A DNA stretch of 45,597 nucleotides. Source: Clostridia bacterium. GTDB taxonomy: Bacteria; Bacillota; Clostridia; Oscillospirales; CAG-272. Shown here piece after piece: positions 34,884-42,332 of this stretch (positions are counted from its first letter, which is position 1; every line of letters starts with the position of its first letter). The stretch is taken from the NCBI GenBank assembly GCA_017483305.1, contig JAFULC010000042.1:1-45597 (forward strand). The letters are read 5' to 3'. Under the pieces are notes generated by a model. It did not search any database. It was given only the letters and a program-made list of their open reading frames with translations, and had not been told where the DNA came from. Made by a program: the position numbers and the translations under genes.

Positions 34884-35108
34884 ATGAGAAACAATTTGGG
34901 ACTTGTTGGACTGAAAGCAATTAGAAAAAAAAAGAAAATAAGTCAGTTAAAGCTTGCGACAGATTTAAACATCAGCAGAGAGGCTCTTTCCTATTATGAA
35001 ACGGGAAAGAGAAATCCTGATATTCAAATGCTTTGCGCGCTGTCCAAATATTTTAACGTATCAATAGATTTTTTAATTACGGGCAAAGAGTTTAACAATG
35101 AGAATTAG
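34884..35108 (+). CDS. XRE-family repressor, 74 aa
   Basis: A compact HTH_3/Cro-C1-type DNA-binding protein with nothing else: helix 1 LKAIRKKKKISQLKLATDLN, recognition region ISREALSYYETGKRNP and C-terminal helix MLCALSKYFNVSIDFLITGK. It probably binds as a dimer to the two TGTAACA palindromes lying between it and the divergent membrane-protein gene. The start is ATG 34884 with AAGGTG upstream; the frame is open further upstream through the operators, but this N-terminal part is not protein-like. No ligand domain is present, so relief of repression would need another factor or a change in level. Confidence 0.9.
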   Translation: MRNNLGLVGLKAIRKKKKISQLKLATDLNISREALSYYETGKRNPDIQMLCALSKYFNVSIDFLITGKEFNNEN

Positions 35109-35235
35109 CCCTGCTGGACTTGAGCTCAGCTTAACTTCGAGCCGTCTGCTCTCGTGCACGAATTTTGCAAGCAAAATTCTACCCTATCGCGCAAGCGCGC
35201 AGATTGCGCTTTGCCTCAGGTTCAACAACAGAGAA
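35109..35235. repeat. Hairpin-rich non-coding spacer
   Basis: It contains the hairpins GAATTTTGCAAGCAAAATTC (20 nt, perfect) and gcgcaagcgc. A CAGGTTCAACAACAGAG segment stands before the terminator. The arrangement of hairpin, GGTTCA-like stretch and terminator resembles the spacers of the tRNA-linked arrays, but there is no tRNA here and the similarity is loose. Confidence 0.4.
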
Positions 35236-35275
35236 AAAAAGGAAACAGAATCCATACGGACTCTGTTTCCTTTTT
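35236..35275. terminator. Bidirectional terminator
   Basis: The stem aaaaaggaaacag / ctgtttccttttt with an inner tcc/gga. It serves the 74-aa XRE gene on plus and the 261-aa gene on minus. Confidence 0.85.
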
Positions 35276-35304
35276 GGGCTCATAGTACAAAAATGCAACT
35301 TGCA

Positions 35305-36090
35305 TTATTCTACGTCATACCATTCTTCACCGATTTCGAAATATCTTACAGGTTCGTTCGTAATGAAAAAGAATCCTTCTTGAAGCTCATATTCTACACC
35401 TGAGATTGTAATCGTTGTTGCTGTAATCAATTCGCTGGGAATATCCCAGATCGCCGGTGAGCCGAGTTCCTCGGTCTTATATATTCCAGCCTTATCGATT
35501 AGGTTGTAATACCCACCTTCTCCTTTAATGGTATAGAGCCTTCCAACAACGTAATTATCTTTGGTAAACACCTTGTAGGCGTAGTCATCTTCTGAAACAG
35601 TACACCCCCAAAAATGCTTTTTTACAGGTTTAAACCCTTGCAGATCAGACCAATGTCTGCCATTCTCCCAGTCACCTCCAAAAGTGAAATAATAGATTCG
35701 ATAATCACCGGTGTCAATATACGCCTCATCATCGTAACTGCCAGCAGCCATATCCATAGTGAAACCATACTCTCCTTTATGTATTGCAAACGGAAGATAA
35801 CTCATAGCAATAAGCAAAGCGAGAATTGTTGACCATCCGACCATCTGCCCTATCCACCGCAGTTTTCGATTCTTTTTTACGATTACTCCTTCAGGTTCTT
35901 TGGTGGCAAGTTCCTCGGCAACAATATCAAAAAGCTTCTCTAATGCAGCCATGGCTTCGGGATTGGGCAAGCCCAGACCGTTTTCCCATTTTGCAACAGT
36001 ACTACGACTCACAAATAGTTTTTCTGCCAATTGTGCTTGTGTGAGTCCGTTTTGCAGTCTCAGTTGTTTCAAATTTTCCTTAAATTCCAT
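35305..36090 (-). CDS. XRE regulator fused to membrane-anchored domain
   Basis: This 261-residue protein has an N-terminal HTH_3 domain (NLKQLRLQNGLTQAQLAEKL, FVSRSTVAKWENGLG), a basic linker, one membrane helix (MVGWSTILALLIAMSYLPFA, about 83-102) and an external C-terminal domain of about 155 residues rich in Tyr, Trp and Asp (DYRIYYFTFGGDWENGRHW). The layout is that of a membrane-tethered transcription factor that reads an outside signal. GGAGGTGAT lies before the ATG. Two GTTACTTT repeats 11 bp apart lie upstream of its -10. The target genes are unknown; autoregulation is likely. Confidence 0.88.
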   Translation of the reverse strand: MEFKENLKQLRLQNGLTQAQLAEKLFVSRSTVAKWENGLGLPNPEAMAALEKLFDIVAEELATKEPEGVIVKKNRKLRWIGQMVGWSTILALLIAMSYLPFAIHKGEYGFTMDMAAGSYDDEAYIDTGDYRIYYFTFGGDWENGRHWSDLQGFKPVKKHFWGCTVSEDDYAYKVFTKDNYVVGRLYTIKGEGGYYNLIDKAGIYKTEELGSPAIWDIPSELITATTITISGVEYELQEGFFFITNEPVRYFEIGEEWYDVE

Positions 36091-36114
36091 ATCACATCAC
36101 CTCCGCGCACCTTT

Positions 36115-36161
36115 ATTATACCACAAATCACGGAAATACGTTGTTACTTTTGTGTTACTTT
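36115..36161 (-). promoter_or_regulatory. Promoter with direct-repeat operator candidates
   Basis: TATAAT on the minus strand at 36115-36120, without a good -35. Upstream, the plus-strand repeats GTTACTTT at 36143-36150 and 36154-36161 are spaced exactly one helical turn and cover the -35 area. This suggests a dimer or activator site, possibly for the XRE protein itself. Confidence 0.5.
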
Positions 36162-36230
36162 GATGTCATTCTTCGTTTTTTGTAGGTTACTATTCTTTTA
36201 CTGTACAAATATGATACTATAAAATTCGGT

Positions 36231-36343
36231 ATTAGACAAATCCAAGAGCAAAAACAGCGAAAAAGTATTGAAACATAAAATGTTTTAGTACAAAAAAGGC
36301 CTTGCATCTAAACCGTAATGGTTCTAAATACAAGGTCTTTTCA
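36231..36343. repeat. Direct repeat copy A (15-mer + terminator)
   Basis: ATTAGACAAATCCAA (36231-36245), a divergent 45-nt middle with a small hairpin, then a 53-nt block (36291-36343) matching copy B at 39309-39361 with about five mismatches. The spacing between the two conserved parts is 60 nt here and 59 nt in copy B. Confidence 0.8.
36293..36341 (-). terminator. Terminator of P-loop ATPase gene
   Basis: The outer stem aaaggccttg / caaggtcttt with an inner aaccgtaatggtt; on the minus strand it is followed by a run of T. Confidence 0.8.
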
Positions 36344-36355
36344 AAAATGCAATTC

Positions 36356-37828
36356 CTAAACTGTTATACCACTCCATACCGCCGGAAGAATTCTCAATAG
36401 TAAATTTCTATCAAAATCCCCTTCATTTCTAAATATAGAACGATGCATATTTCTATTGTTTTTATAATCTCGCCATGTGTTCTCAATTATACCTACACTA
36501 TACAAATACTCCAACAAATCCAATGCAGATAAATTAAACTTATGTTTAACAGAATTATATCTTTCAGTAAATTTTTTTACACTTAAGGCTTTGCTACCAC
36601 AAAGACGTAATAACTCTATAGTATATTTATAATCCTCTCCCAATACAGGATTTATTTCATTGGCAATTTCAGTATTAACCAACCAGTTTGAATATTTCTT
36701 CAATGAAAGGGTATAAACATCTTCATCAAAGCTGCCTTTTTTGATAATCTCGCTTTGAAGTGTCTTTAATAATTTTATCAAATCACGAGGTCTAAACAAT
36801 GTCTGTAAAACCAAGCTGCCAAATAAGCTATACCTTATTCCGCATTTTTTCAGAATAGATCTATCAATATGAAATATATCATTAAATGTCTTATCATTCA
36901 AATCGTTTGAAGATGCATTTATTCTTTTTTCTATCATTCGCATCAAATCTGATGTTCCAGCATCTCGCATGTTATTTATGTTCCATTGTAAATCAATTCT
37001 GAAATCATCCCAACGAGCACTTTCAGCATCACGATTTGCCATAGCCTTCATAATATCAGATCTTATGTACAACACCACTTTAGCATTATTAATTGCTTTA
37101 GAGCGAAGTGTTTGATTAAATCCATACACAGCTTTAAACAAACTAATTATTGCTTGATAGTATGCTTCAACATCTTGATATTGGTTATAATTATCATCCA
37201 AACGATCAAACTGTATAATTATTTTATTATTAAACGATGTGGTCATCAAATAGTTAATTATTAAGTCATTTAATACAGCATTAATATTCGTGATATTGCC
37301 TTCATTATATTCATAGCTATTCGTTGTTTCTTGTTCAATCCCATACCCTAATCCCTTAAAAATCAAATTACCCTGTTTCTTTTCTGATTTAGATACTATA
37401 TCTTTATGCAAATCAATTGCGTTGCCAATGTACATTCTATTGTACTCCGTGATTTGCCTGTAATAATCATTATCCTCTTCTGGCAGTTTAGAGATGTTTT
37501 GTACAAAAAGATTAAGAATAAGATTTTTCCATATTGTTTGATACTGATTAGGTTTTGCGAAATCATCATCTTGCAATTGCAATAATTTTTCAAAAGGAAA
37601 CTCACCAAAATCTTTATTTACAACAATGCTTCCTTGCGAAAACGATTCACGTTCCAACATACGATAAATAGCCGACTTTCCTGTTCCCTTTTTCCCAACC
37701 ACAAAAAACACTTTATTGTCAACAACTTTTTCCCAATAATTATTATCTAAAAAATAGTGTTCCAGATTAGGATCCCCATATCCATCTATTTCGCCAAAGT
37801 CAACTTTCTTCAACAAATCAATATTCAT
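36356..37828 (-). CDS. P-loop ATPase resembling Sll1717 family
   Basis: This 490-residue soluble ATPase has Walker A VVGKKGTGKSAIY (Gly45-Ser52) and Walker B KIIIQFDRLDD (202-212). An N-terminal FGEIDGYGDPNLEHYF precedes the P-loop, and a long alpha-helical C-terminal half follows (RPRDLIKLLKTLQSEIIKKG, then a wHTH-like ALDLLEYLYSVGIIEN). It resembles the P-loop ATPase Sll1717 family, STAND/KAP-like proteins of unknown role that are often seen in defence islands (from memory, not searched). It is much more AT-rich than the core genes, stands alone, and has a perfect consensus promoter, which fits a recently acquired, strongly expressed gene. A GGAG site precedes the ATG. No nuclease or toxin domain was recognised. 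Confidence 0.85.
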   Translation of the reverse strand: MNIDLLKKVDFGEIDGYGDPNLEHYFLDNNYWEKVVDNKVFFVVGKKGTGKSAIYRMLERESFSQGSIVVNKDFGEFPFEKLLQLQDDDFAKPNQYQTIWKNLILNLFVQNISKLPEEDNDYYRQITEYNRMYIGNAIDLHKDIVSKSEKKQGNLIFKGLGYGIEQETTNSYEYNEGNITNINAVLNDLIINYLMTTSFNNKIIIQFDRLDDNYNQYQDVEAYYQAIISLFKAVYGFNQTLRSKAINNAKVVLYIRSDIMKAMANRDAESARWDDFRIDLQWNINNMRDAGTSDLMRMIEKRINASSNDLNDKTFNDIFHIDRSILKKCGIRYSLFGSLVLQTLFRPRDLIKLLKTLQSEIIKKGSFDEDVYTLSLKKYSNWLVNTEIANEINPVLGEDYKYTIELLRLCGSKALSVKKFTERYNSVKHKFNLSALDLLEYLYSVGIIENTWRDYKNNRNMHRSIFRNEGDFDRNLLLRILPAVWSGITV

Positions 37829-37874
37829 TTACAAATCTCCTAAATATTTTTGAAAGATCAAAATTATTATTTTA

Positions 37875-37903
37875 ATTATACCATATTTATTAAAATTTGT
37901 CAA
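37875..37903 (-). promoter_or_regulatory. Perfect consensus promoter of P-loop ATPase
   Basis: On the minus strand, TTGACA (37898-37903), 17-bp spacer ending TGG, TATAAT (37875-37880). Confidence 0.9.
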
Positions 37904-37950
37904 TTTGTAATATATTTTGTCGCGAAATTCGAGATTATATAGAATTACAA

Positions 37951-37964
37951 TGTTCTACATATAA
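37951..37964 (+). repeat. IS3 left terminal inverted repeat
   Basis: TGTTCTACATATAA, 12/14 with the right end. The extension beyond 14 bp is weaker. Confidence 0.8.
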
Positions 37965-38046
37965 CTCTATACTATCACACAAAATGTATTTTAGATGATT
38001 TATTTGCTATAATATTGCTTTATCACTTTGTTAAAGGAGAAGCAAT

Positions 38047-38220
38047 ATGAAAAAACAAGAAATATTAAAAACGACAGTATTGAAACTTTATAATGCAGGA
38101 ACAAAGGTTAAAGACATCGTCACACAGACAGGTGTACCTCGAAGCACGGTCTATTATTTGATCAAAAACGGAATGCCAAAAGAACAGTCGTCATTAAATT
38201 TAAGAGACTATCCTTTCTAA
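38047..38220 (+). CDS. IS3 OrfA (HTH protein)
   Basis: This 57-residue protein is the N-terminal half of the transposase: an HTH of the InsE/Tnp_1 type (LKLYNAGTKVKDIVTQTG, VPRSTVYYLIKNG). The ribosome site AAAGGAG lies 6 nt before the ATG. The frame ends at TAA 38218-38220. A slippery A_AAA_G (CCA AAA GAA, about 38176-38183) allows a -1 shift into the orfB frame, which reads on through a Leu-zipper-like segment (KFKRLSFLKQKCERQEKII) to the transposase core. The encoded product is thus probably OrfA plus a fused OrfAB. Confidence 0.88.
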   Translation: MKKQEILKTTVLKLYNAGTKVKDIVTQTGVPRSTVYYLIKNGMPKEQSSLNLRDYPF

Positions 38221-38321
38221 AACAAAAGTGTGAGCGTCAAGAGAAGATCATAGCTATATTAAAATCCGCCCCATGCGCTGCCACCGCACCATTACAAGAA
38301 CGACTTGCAGCAATCGAACAG

Positions 38322-39179
38322 ATGGTGAGCGAGGAATACAATGTCAACACACTATGCGAAGCTCTTGAGGTTGCCAAAGGCACATACTACAACCACACAT
38401 TACGAAACAAGCGTGGCGAAACAAAAAGCGCTCAACGCCGACGCGAGTTATTCCCTATTATCGAACAGATATATCACGAGAGCAATCAGACATACGGCGC
38501 CGGTCGAATCACCGTCGTTATGCGTGAGCGTGGTATTCCGGTAGCAGAAGGAACTGTTGCACGAATCATGCACGAGAACGGTCTATTCAGTATCCGTGGC
38601 GGTGCCAAAACCTTGTATTATAGAAATAAGGAGCGCAAAGACAATCTTATAAAGCAAGACTTCTCCGTAAAAGAACCTAATGAAGTTTGGGTGAGCGACG
38701 TTACATATTTTCATTTTAACAACAAAACGTATTATCTCTGCGCTATTTTAGATCTATATGCGCGAAAAGTAGTAGCTTGGAAAATATCCGAACGGAATAG
38801 CACGCATCTGACAAAAGGAACATTAAAATTGGCAATTATCGATAGAGCTCCTGCGCCGGGACTCATTTTCCATTCAGACAACGGGGCAAATTTCACTTCA
38901 TATACTTTCACAAGTTATCTGAAAGAGTTAGATATCAAACAGTCATTTTCCCGTGCACATAATCCATACGACAATTCTGTTTGCGAATCTTTCTTTAAGA
39001 CACTCAAGCAAGAAGAAATATATAGAAAAGACTATCGTTCTGAAAAAGATATGCTTCGTTCAATCACAAGATTTATGGAATTCTATAATAGTGATCGCCC
39101 GCACTCCATGAATGGTTACCGTACACCAAACAAATATGAGGCAGACTACTATAAAAGAAAAGCTGTCCAAAAATCTTGA
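38322..39179 (+). CDS. IS3 OrfB transposase (rve/DDE)
   Basis: A 285-residue catalytic part. An HTH_21 region comes first (about 45-95, IIEQIYHESNQTYGAGRITV), then the retroviral-type integrase core with Asp126 (WVSDVTYF), Asp186 (HSDNGANF) and Glu222 (NSVCESFFKTLKQE). The D-E spacing is 35 residues (DDE with the 35 rule), and the end is RPHSMNGYRTPNKYE. The frame is open upstream into the orfA overlap without its own ribosome site, so expression by frameshift is expected; ATG 38322 is only the first in-frame Met. No disruption is seen, so the element may be active. Confidence 0.92.
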   Translation: MVSEEYNVNTLCEALEVAKGTYYNHTLRNKRGETKSAQRRRELFPIIEQIYHESNQTYGAGRITVVMRERGIPVAEGTVARIMHENGLFSIRGGAKTLYYRNKERKDNLIKQDFSVKEPNEVWVSDVTYFHFNNKTYYLCAILDLYARKVVAWKISERNSTHLTKGTLKLAIIDRAPAPGLIFHSDNGANFTSYTFTSYLKELDIKQSFSRAHNPYDNSVCESFFKTLKQEEIYRKDYRSEKDMLRSITRFMEFYNSDRPHSMNGYRTPNKYEADYYKRKAVQKS

Positions 39180-39207
39180 ACAGCTTGATTCATATAATTG
39201 AAGGTGT

Positions 39208-39221
39208 TTATATTTACAACA
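39208..39221 (-). repeat. IS3 right terminal inverted repeat
   Basis: It matches the left end at 12 of 14 positions on the reverse strand and is followed by the CAA duplication. Confidence 0.8.
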
Positions 39222-39249
39222 CAAATTTGAGGAATTTTCAAAATTAATT

Positions 39250-39361
39250 ATTAGACAAATCCAATATTGAAATCCTGCAAAATCCTTGATATATAAGGAT
39301 TTTAGGCGCAAAAAAGACCTTGCATCTAAACCGTAACGGTTCGGATTACAAGGTCTTTTCA
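39250..39361. repeat. Direct repeat copy B (15-mer + terminator)
   Basis: The same ATTAGACAAATCCAA (39250-39264) and 53-nt hairpin block (39309-39361) as copy A, in the same orientation. Between them lies an unrelated hairpin (aaaatcctt / aaggatttt). With copy A it brackets the ATPase gene and the IS. Confidence 0.8.
39310..39360 (-). terminator. Terminator of recombinase operon
   Basis: The outer stem aaaagaccttg / caaggtctttt with an inner aaccgtaacggtt; on the minus strand a T run follows. It is the only clear terminator after the four recombinase genes. Confidence 0.8.
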
Positions 39362-39489
39362 TATGGCTCCCCCCAACAATTTCGAACCTTTGACGATTCG
39401 GACGATTTTGGAGGGCTTTTTCTTAACAAATAGATTATAGCACAATCAAGCAACTAAGTCAATAGGATTTTGAAATGTTTAAAAAGAAT
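39362..39489. other. Candidate element end / attachment region
   Basis: Non-coding. It holds a C-rich block, TTCGAACC, and a doubled GACGATT-CG-GACGATT (39392-39407). It lies between the last recombinase gene and the shared terminator, where a large-serine-recombinase attachment site could be. No core can be fixed without the other end. Confidence 0.3.
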
Positions 39490-41103
39490 TCACACTTTTT
39501 CTTTGCCGTGTATTCCACCTTTCAGAATGATCTCAATCGTTCTGTCCGGAGAAACTTTGATGCACTCCACCAAACGTCTCACAACCGTATCATCATACTC
39601 AGTAAAACTATCTCCACTATACTCTTGGATCGTTTTCATAAACCTTTCGATTTCAGATTGGATGCTTTCGTTTGTTGCAGCTTGCTCTTTCGCCAAACGC
39701 AGTTGCTCACGAAGGACTCCGATTTTTTCATATAAGCCGACAATAGCCTTTTCGTATCTTTCGGGATCTCCCTGCGTAGTTTCTTCTTTCTCCATCAATA
39801 GGTCGATTTCATCTTGGTGCGTGCGGATCTGATTTTCGATTGCATAGGCATCAAGAACTTTTGTATCTCCCGTAAGTGCATACTGCAAGTTGGTACGACA
39901 CAAATTGATGACTTCTTCCCTGCTATCCATCATATCCGAAAGGCATCTACAAATAGCAGAATGAAGTTTCTTTTCTTCTAAGCCTACCGCTTCTTTACAA
40001 CGATGTTCAATTCGTCCGAGACAACGCCAAACGTGCTGAACCTCGCCTTTTACGTTCTTTCCGGTTCTGCGGTAATGAGAACCACAACAACCGCAGACAA
40101 GAACATCGGTCAACGCATATTTTGCACTGTACTTTCCCTGCTCGGTAATACCAAGCTCGGATTTCTTTCTCTTATTGGTTCTGCCTGCAAGCTCAGCTTG
40201 TGCCATATTGAAAGTATCCCTATCTACAATGGCAGGGTGGTTGTTACTAATAAGATACTTGGCAAGCTCACCGTTGTTCTTTCTTGTTTTCTTTGAGATC
40301 GTGTCCTCAATGTAGGACTTTTGAAGAAGCAGATCTCCAACGTACTTTTCGTTGGTTATGAGATCACGAACAGTTCGCTGATTCCACTCTGTTTTCCCCG
40401 TGTAAGTCTTGATGTTATTCTCTGCAAGATAGCGGCATATCATTTGAATACTTTTACCGTCAAGAAACAGCTTGAAAATTGTTCTTACCGTTTCTGCTTC
40501 TTCGGGAACGATCACGGGAACCCCGTCATCACCTCTGCGATAACCAAAGCACGAAAAATTCGTGCAGTAGGTTCCGCTTTTCATACTCTGTCTGATACCC
40601 CATCTTACGTTGGCACCAATGTTTTCACTTTCGGATTGTGCAATAACGCTGAACAGACCGATCAGCGTTTCGTTTTCTGCTTTTAGAGAGTCAATCGCTT
40701 GTTCTTCAAAATAAACTCCAATGCCCATTGCACGAAGTTTACGAACCCAACTCAAACTATCGACCGTGTTTCTTGCAAAACGGGATATTGACTTGGTTAA
40801 AATGTAGTCAACCTTTCCGCGCTCACAATCTCTCATAAGGCGAAGGAAGTCCTTTCTCTTTTTAGTCGATGTTCCCGTTATGCCCTCATCAGCATATATT
40901 CCTGCAAATGTGCTGTTAGGGCGTTTTGCAATCGCATCTGTATAGTAGGCGATCTGCGCTTGGTAACTGTTGAGCTGATCTTCATCATCGGTAGATACAC
41001 GACAGTAAGCGGCGACTCGCATAATGCGAAAATCACTTTTTCCTCTGACAAGCAGAGGGTTGGCTTCAATCTTAGTTATCGTTCTCGCTAAACATCCGTC
41101 CAT
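39490..41103 (-). CDS. Large serine recombinase (complete), 537 aa
   Basis: This site-specific recombinase has all parts: a catalytic resolvase domain (about 28-180) with Ser37 in AAYCRVSTDDEDQ, the Arg-bearing SKSISRFARNTVDSL and GLFSVIAQSESENI; the recombinase domain (about 200-310, FSCFGYRRGDDGVP, WNQRTVRDLITNEKYVGD); a zinc ribbon (VCGCCGSHYRRTG ... WRCLGRIEHRC, about 365-400); and a C-terminal coiled coil (EEETTQGDPERYEKAIVGLY). It joins attP and attB through a 5'-phosphoserine link. GGAGG lies 9 nt before the ATG, within the preceding gene, overlapping it by 32 nt. It is last of four recombinase genes. Confidence 0.95.
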   Translation of the reverse strand: MDGCLARTITKIEANPLLVRGKSDFRIMRVAAYCRVSTDDEDQLNSYQAQIAYYTDAIAKRPNSTFAGIYADEGITGTSTKKRKDFLRLMRDCERGKVDYILTKSISRFARNTVDSLSWVRKLRAMGIGVYFEEQAIDSLKAENETLIGLFSVIAQSESENIGANVRWGIRQSMKSGTYCTNFSCFGYRRGDDGVPVIVPEEAETVRTIFKLFLDGKSIQMICRYLAENNIKTYTGKTEWNQRTVRDLITNEKYVGDLLLQKSYIEDTISKKTRKNNGELAKYLISNNHPAIVDRDTFNMAQAELAGRTNKRKKSELGITEQGKYSAKYALTDVLVCGCCGSHYRRTGKNVKGEVQHVWRCLGRIEHRCKEAVGLEEKKLHSAICRCLSDMMDSREEVINLCRTNLQYALTGDTKVLDAYAIENQIRTHQDEIDLLMEKEETTQGDPERYEKAIVGLYEKIGVLREQLRLAKEQAATNESIQSEIERFMKTIQEYSGDSFTEYDDTVVRRLVECIKVSPDRTIEIILKGGIHGKEKV

Positions 41104-41485
41104 AGTGCGCCGCCTCCTTTAACATTTCCATTACTTCATTTTTTACTTCTCCTTCATTGGCAGAAATAACTTCAACCCCGGTCTCTTTGATCTTCTCGTA
41201 TACAACGTGGGCAACATCAGCATCAAGAGAAAGAACCTTGAGAGAAGGAATAACAACAGAGTTAAATTCACCGCGACGAGCCTTTGCAATCATCTCATTG
41301 AGTGCTCGTCTGCGGTTCACTTCTTCCATGCTGTGTCCACAAAAATCTCTCATTTCATCAACAACGGTGAAGTTATGTAAGTCAGCAACATTCCGGCATC
41401 TTTCGATCTGCTTTGCCATTCTTTCGGCAGTTCCTTCTGCCTGCTCGGGGGAGTTTACTCTGCAATAAAAACAAACTTTCTTCAT
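41072..41485 (-). CDS. Degenerate serine-recombinase catalytic-domain protein
   Basis: This 137-residue protein covers only a resolvase N-terminal fold: KKVCFYCRVNSPEQAEGTAE, then RRRALNEMIAKARRGEFNSVV and VVYEKIKETGVEVISANE. The position of the catalytic serine (YCRVS in its neighbours) is Asn11, and the SRFARN arginine motif is replaced by SLKVLSLDADV, so it should be inactive on its own. It may act as an accessory or orientation subunit of the recombinase complex. AAGGAGATATATAAA precedes the ATG, and the gene begins 1 nt after the previous stop. It looks maintained, with no frameshift. Confidence 0.85.
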   Translation of the reverse strand: MKKVCFYCRVNSPEQAEGTAERMAKQIERCRNVADLHNFTVVDEMRDFCGHSMEEVNRRRALNEMIAKARRGEFNSVVIPSLKVLSLDADVAHVVYEKIKETGVEVISANEGEVKNEVMEMLKEAAHYGRMFSENDN

Positions 41486-41486
41486 T

Positions 41487-42332
41487 TTATATATCTCCTT
41501 TGATTTCAGCTCCACTTTTGAGTCGGAGCGTTATTTTTCCGTTTTCATCTACGACGATCTCATCTACTGTTTGAGCAATCAGATATTCGTCGAGTCCTTT
41601 TTCTGTTTGAGACTCTGCGTACATTTCCAAGATAACTTGTGTTAGCTCGTCATTCTCTCCAATGCTACAACAATCGAATTTTGCTGAAGCACATTCCAAT
41701 ATGGAGTTGGCTATTGTTTTGAACTCAACTTTGCTCTGCTCCATCATTCGATTGACTTCATTGGTTAGTCTTGAAATATCAGAATCGGGATGATAGCCGG
41801 ATCTGTTTCTTCTCTGCAAATTTGCCATTACGGGATTTGAGAGTACCGAATTGATGTTGTCGATGATCGTTTTATCGTCAAGATACACCGAGCATTTACA
41901 CCCACTTGAACATATCCACTTCTCTCGTGTTTTCCATTTGCTTTTCCGCGCGAAGTGCTTGCCGCATTGACCGCATACAAGCTTGTCCTTGATGAGCTTT
42001 GCTGCGGAAGGAAGTTCCGCTTTCTTTGCGCTTCTTCCTTCCCTGCAAGTCTTAACCTTTGAATACAACTCGGCTGAAATGATCGGGGGATATTCCTCGT
42101 TCCCAAGATACCGGGCATCGTCTATCATTCGGGCGATGTTGTTCTTGTTCCAAGAAGAATTACCTTCAAAGAACTTTATTGCGCGTTCCGTAAGAGAATC
42201 GGCAATTTGCTTGAAGGTTTCTCCCGAGCAGTAACGTTCAAAGACTTCGGTAATAACTGTTGCTTCATCCGCAACTATGACCTTTGCTCCGCTTTCGACC
42301 ACATATCCATACGGAATTGTTCTTATGCACAT
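41487..42332 (-). CDS. Serine-recombinase protein lacking catalytic domain
   Basis: This 281-residue protein starts directly in the recombinase (DNA-binding) domain: IPYGYVVESGAKVIVADEAT, then SWNKNNIARMIDDARYLG. A zinc ribbon follows (CGQCGKHFARKSKW ... WICSSGCKC), then a C-terminal helical region ending IVVDENGKITLRLKSGAEIK. The resolvase catalytic domain is absent. Its ATG overlaps the end of the upstream recombinase gene by 10 nt with GAGGTGAG as ribosome site, so the start is designed and not a truncation. Together with the next gene it looks like one recombinase split into DNA-binding and catalytic halves, encoded in reverse order. Confidence 0.87.
   Translation of the reverse strand: MCIRTIPYGYVVESGAKVIVADEATVITEVFERYCSGETFKQIADSLTERAIKFFEGNSSWNKNNIARMIDDARYLGNEEYPPIISAELYSKVKTCREGRSAKKAELPSAAKLIKDKLVCGQCGKHFARKSKWKTREKWICSSGCKCSVYLDDKTIIDNINSVLSNPVMANLQRRNRSGYHPDSDISRLTNEVNRMMEQSKVEFKTIANSILECASAKFDCCSIGENDELTQVILEMYAESQTEKGLDEYLIAQTVDEIVVDENGKITLRLKSGAEIKGDI

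Larger units (their letters stand above)
37951..39221 (+). mobile_element. IS3-family insertion sequence, complete (1271 bp)
   Basis: The left end TGTTCTACATATAA (37951-37964) and right end (reverse complement TGTTGTAAATATAA, 39208-39221) match at 12 of 14 positions and give the 5'-TG...CA-3' ends of IS3 elements. CAA occurs directly outside both ends (37948-37950 and 39222-39224), a 3-bp target duplication. It encodes orfA and orfB in 0 and -1 frames. It sits upstream of the P-loop ATPase promoter, which is left intact. Confidence 0.88.

Noticed and set aside
39362-39400. tRNA-like remnant with TTCGAACC after the recombinase operon
   Set aside because: The bases around TTCGAAA do not form a T-stem on either strand, so it is not a tRNA end. 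It is kept only as a possible attachment region.
41072-42332. Frameshifted single recombinase gene instead of two genes
   Set aside because: The DNA-binding part comes before the catalytic-like part in the direction of translation, opposite to the normal domain order, and each part has its own ribosome site. A simple frameshift cannot produce this.
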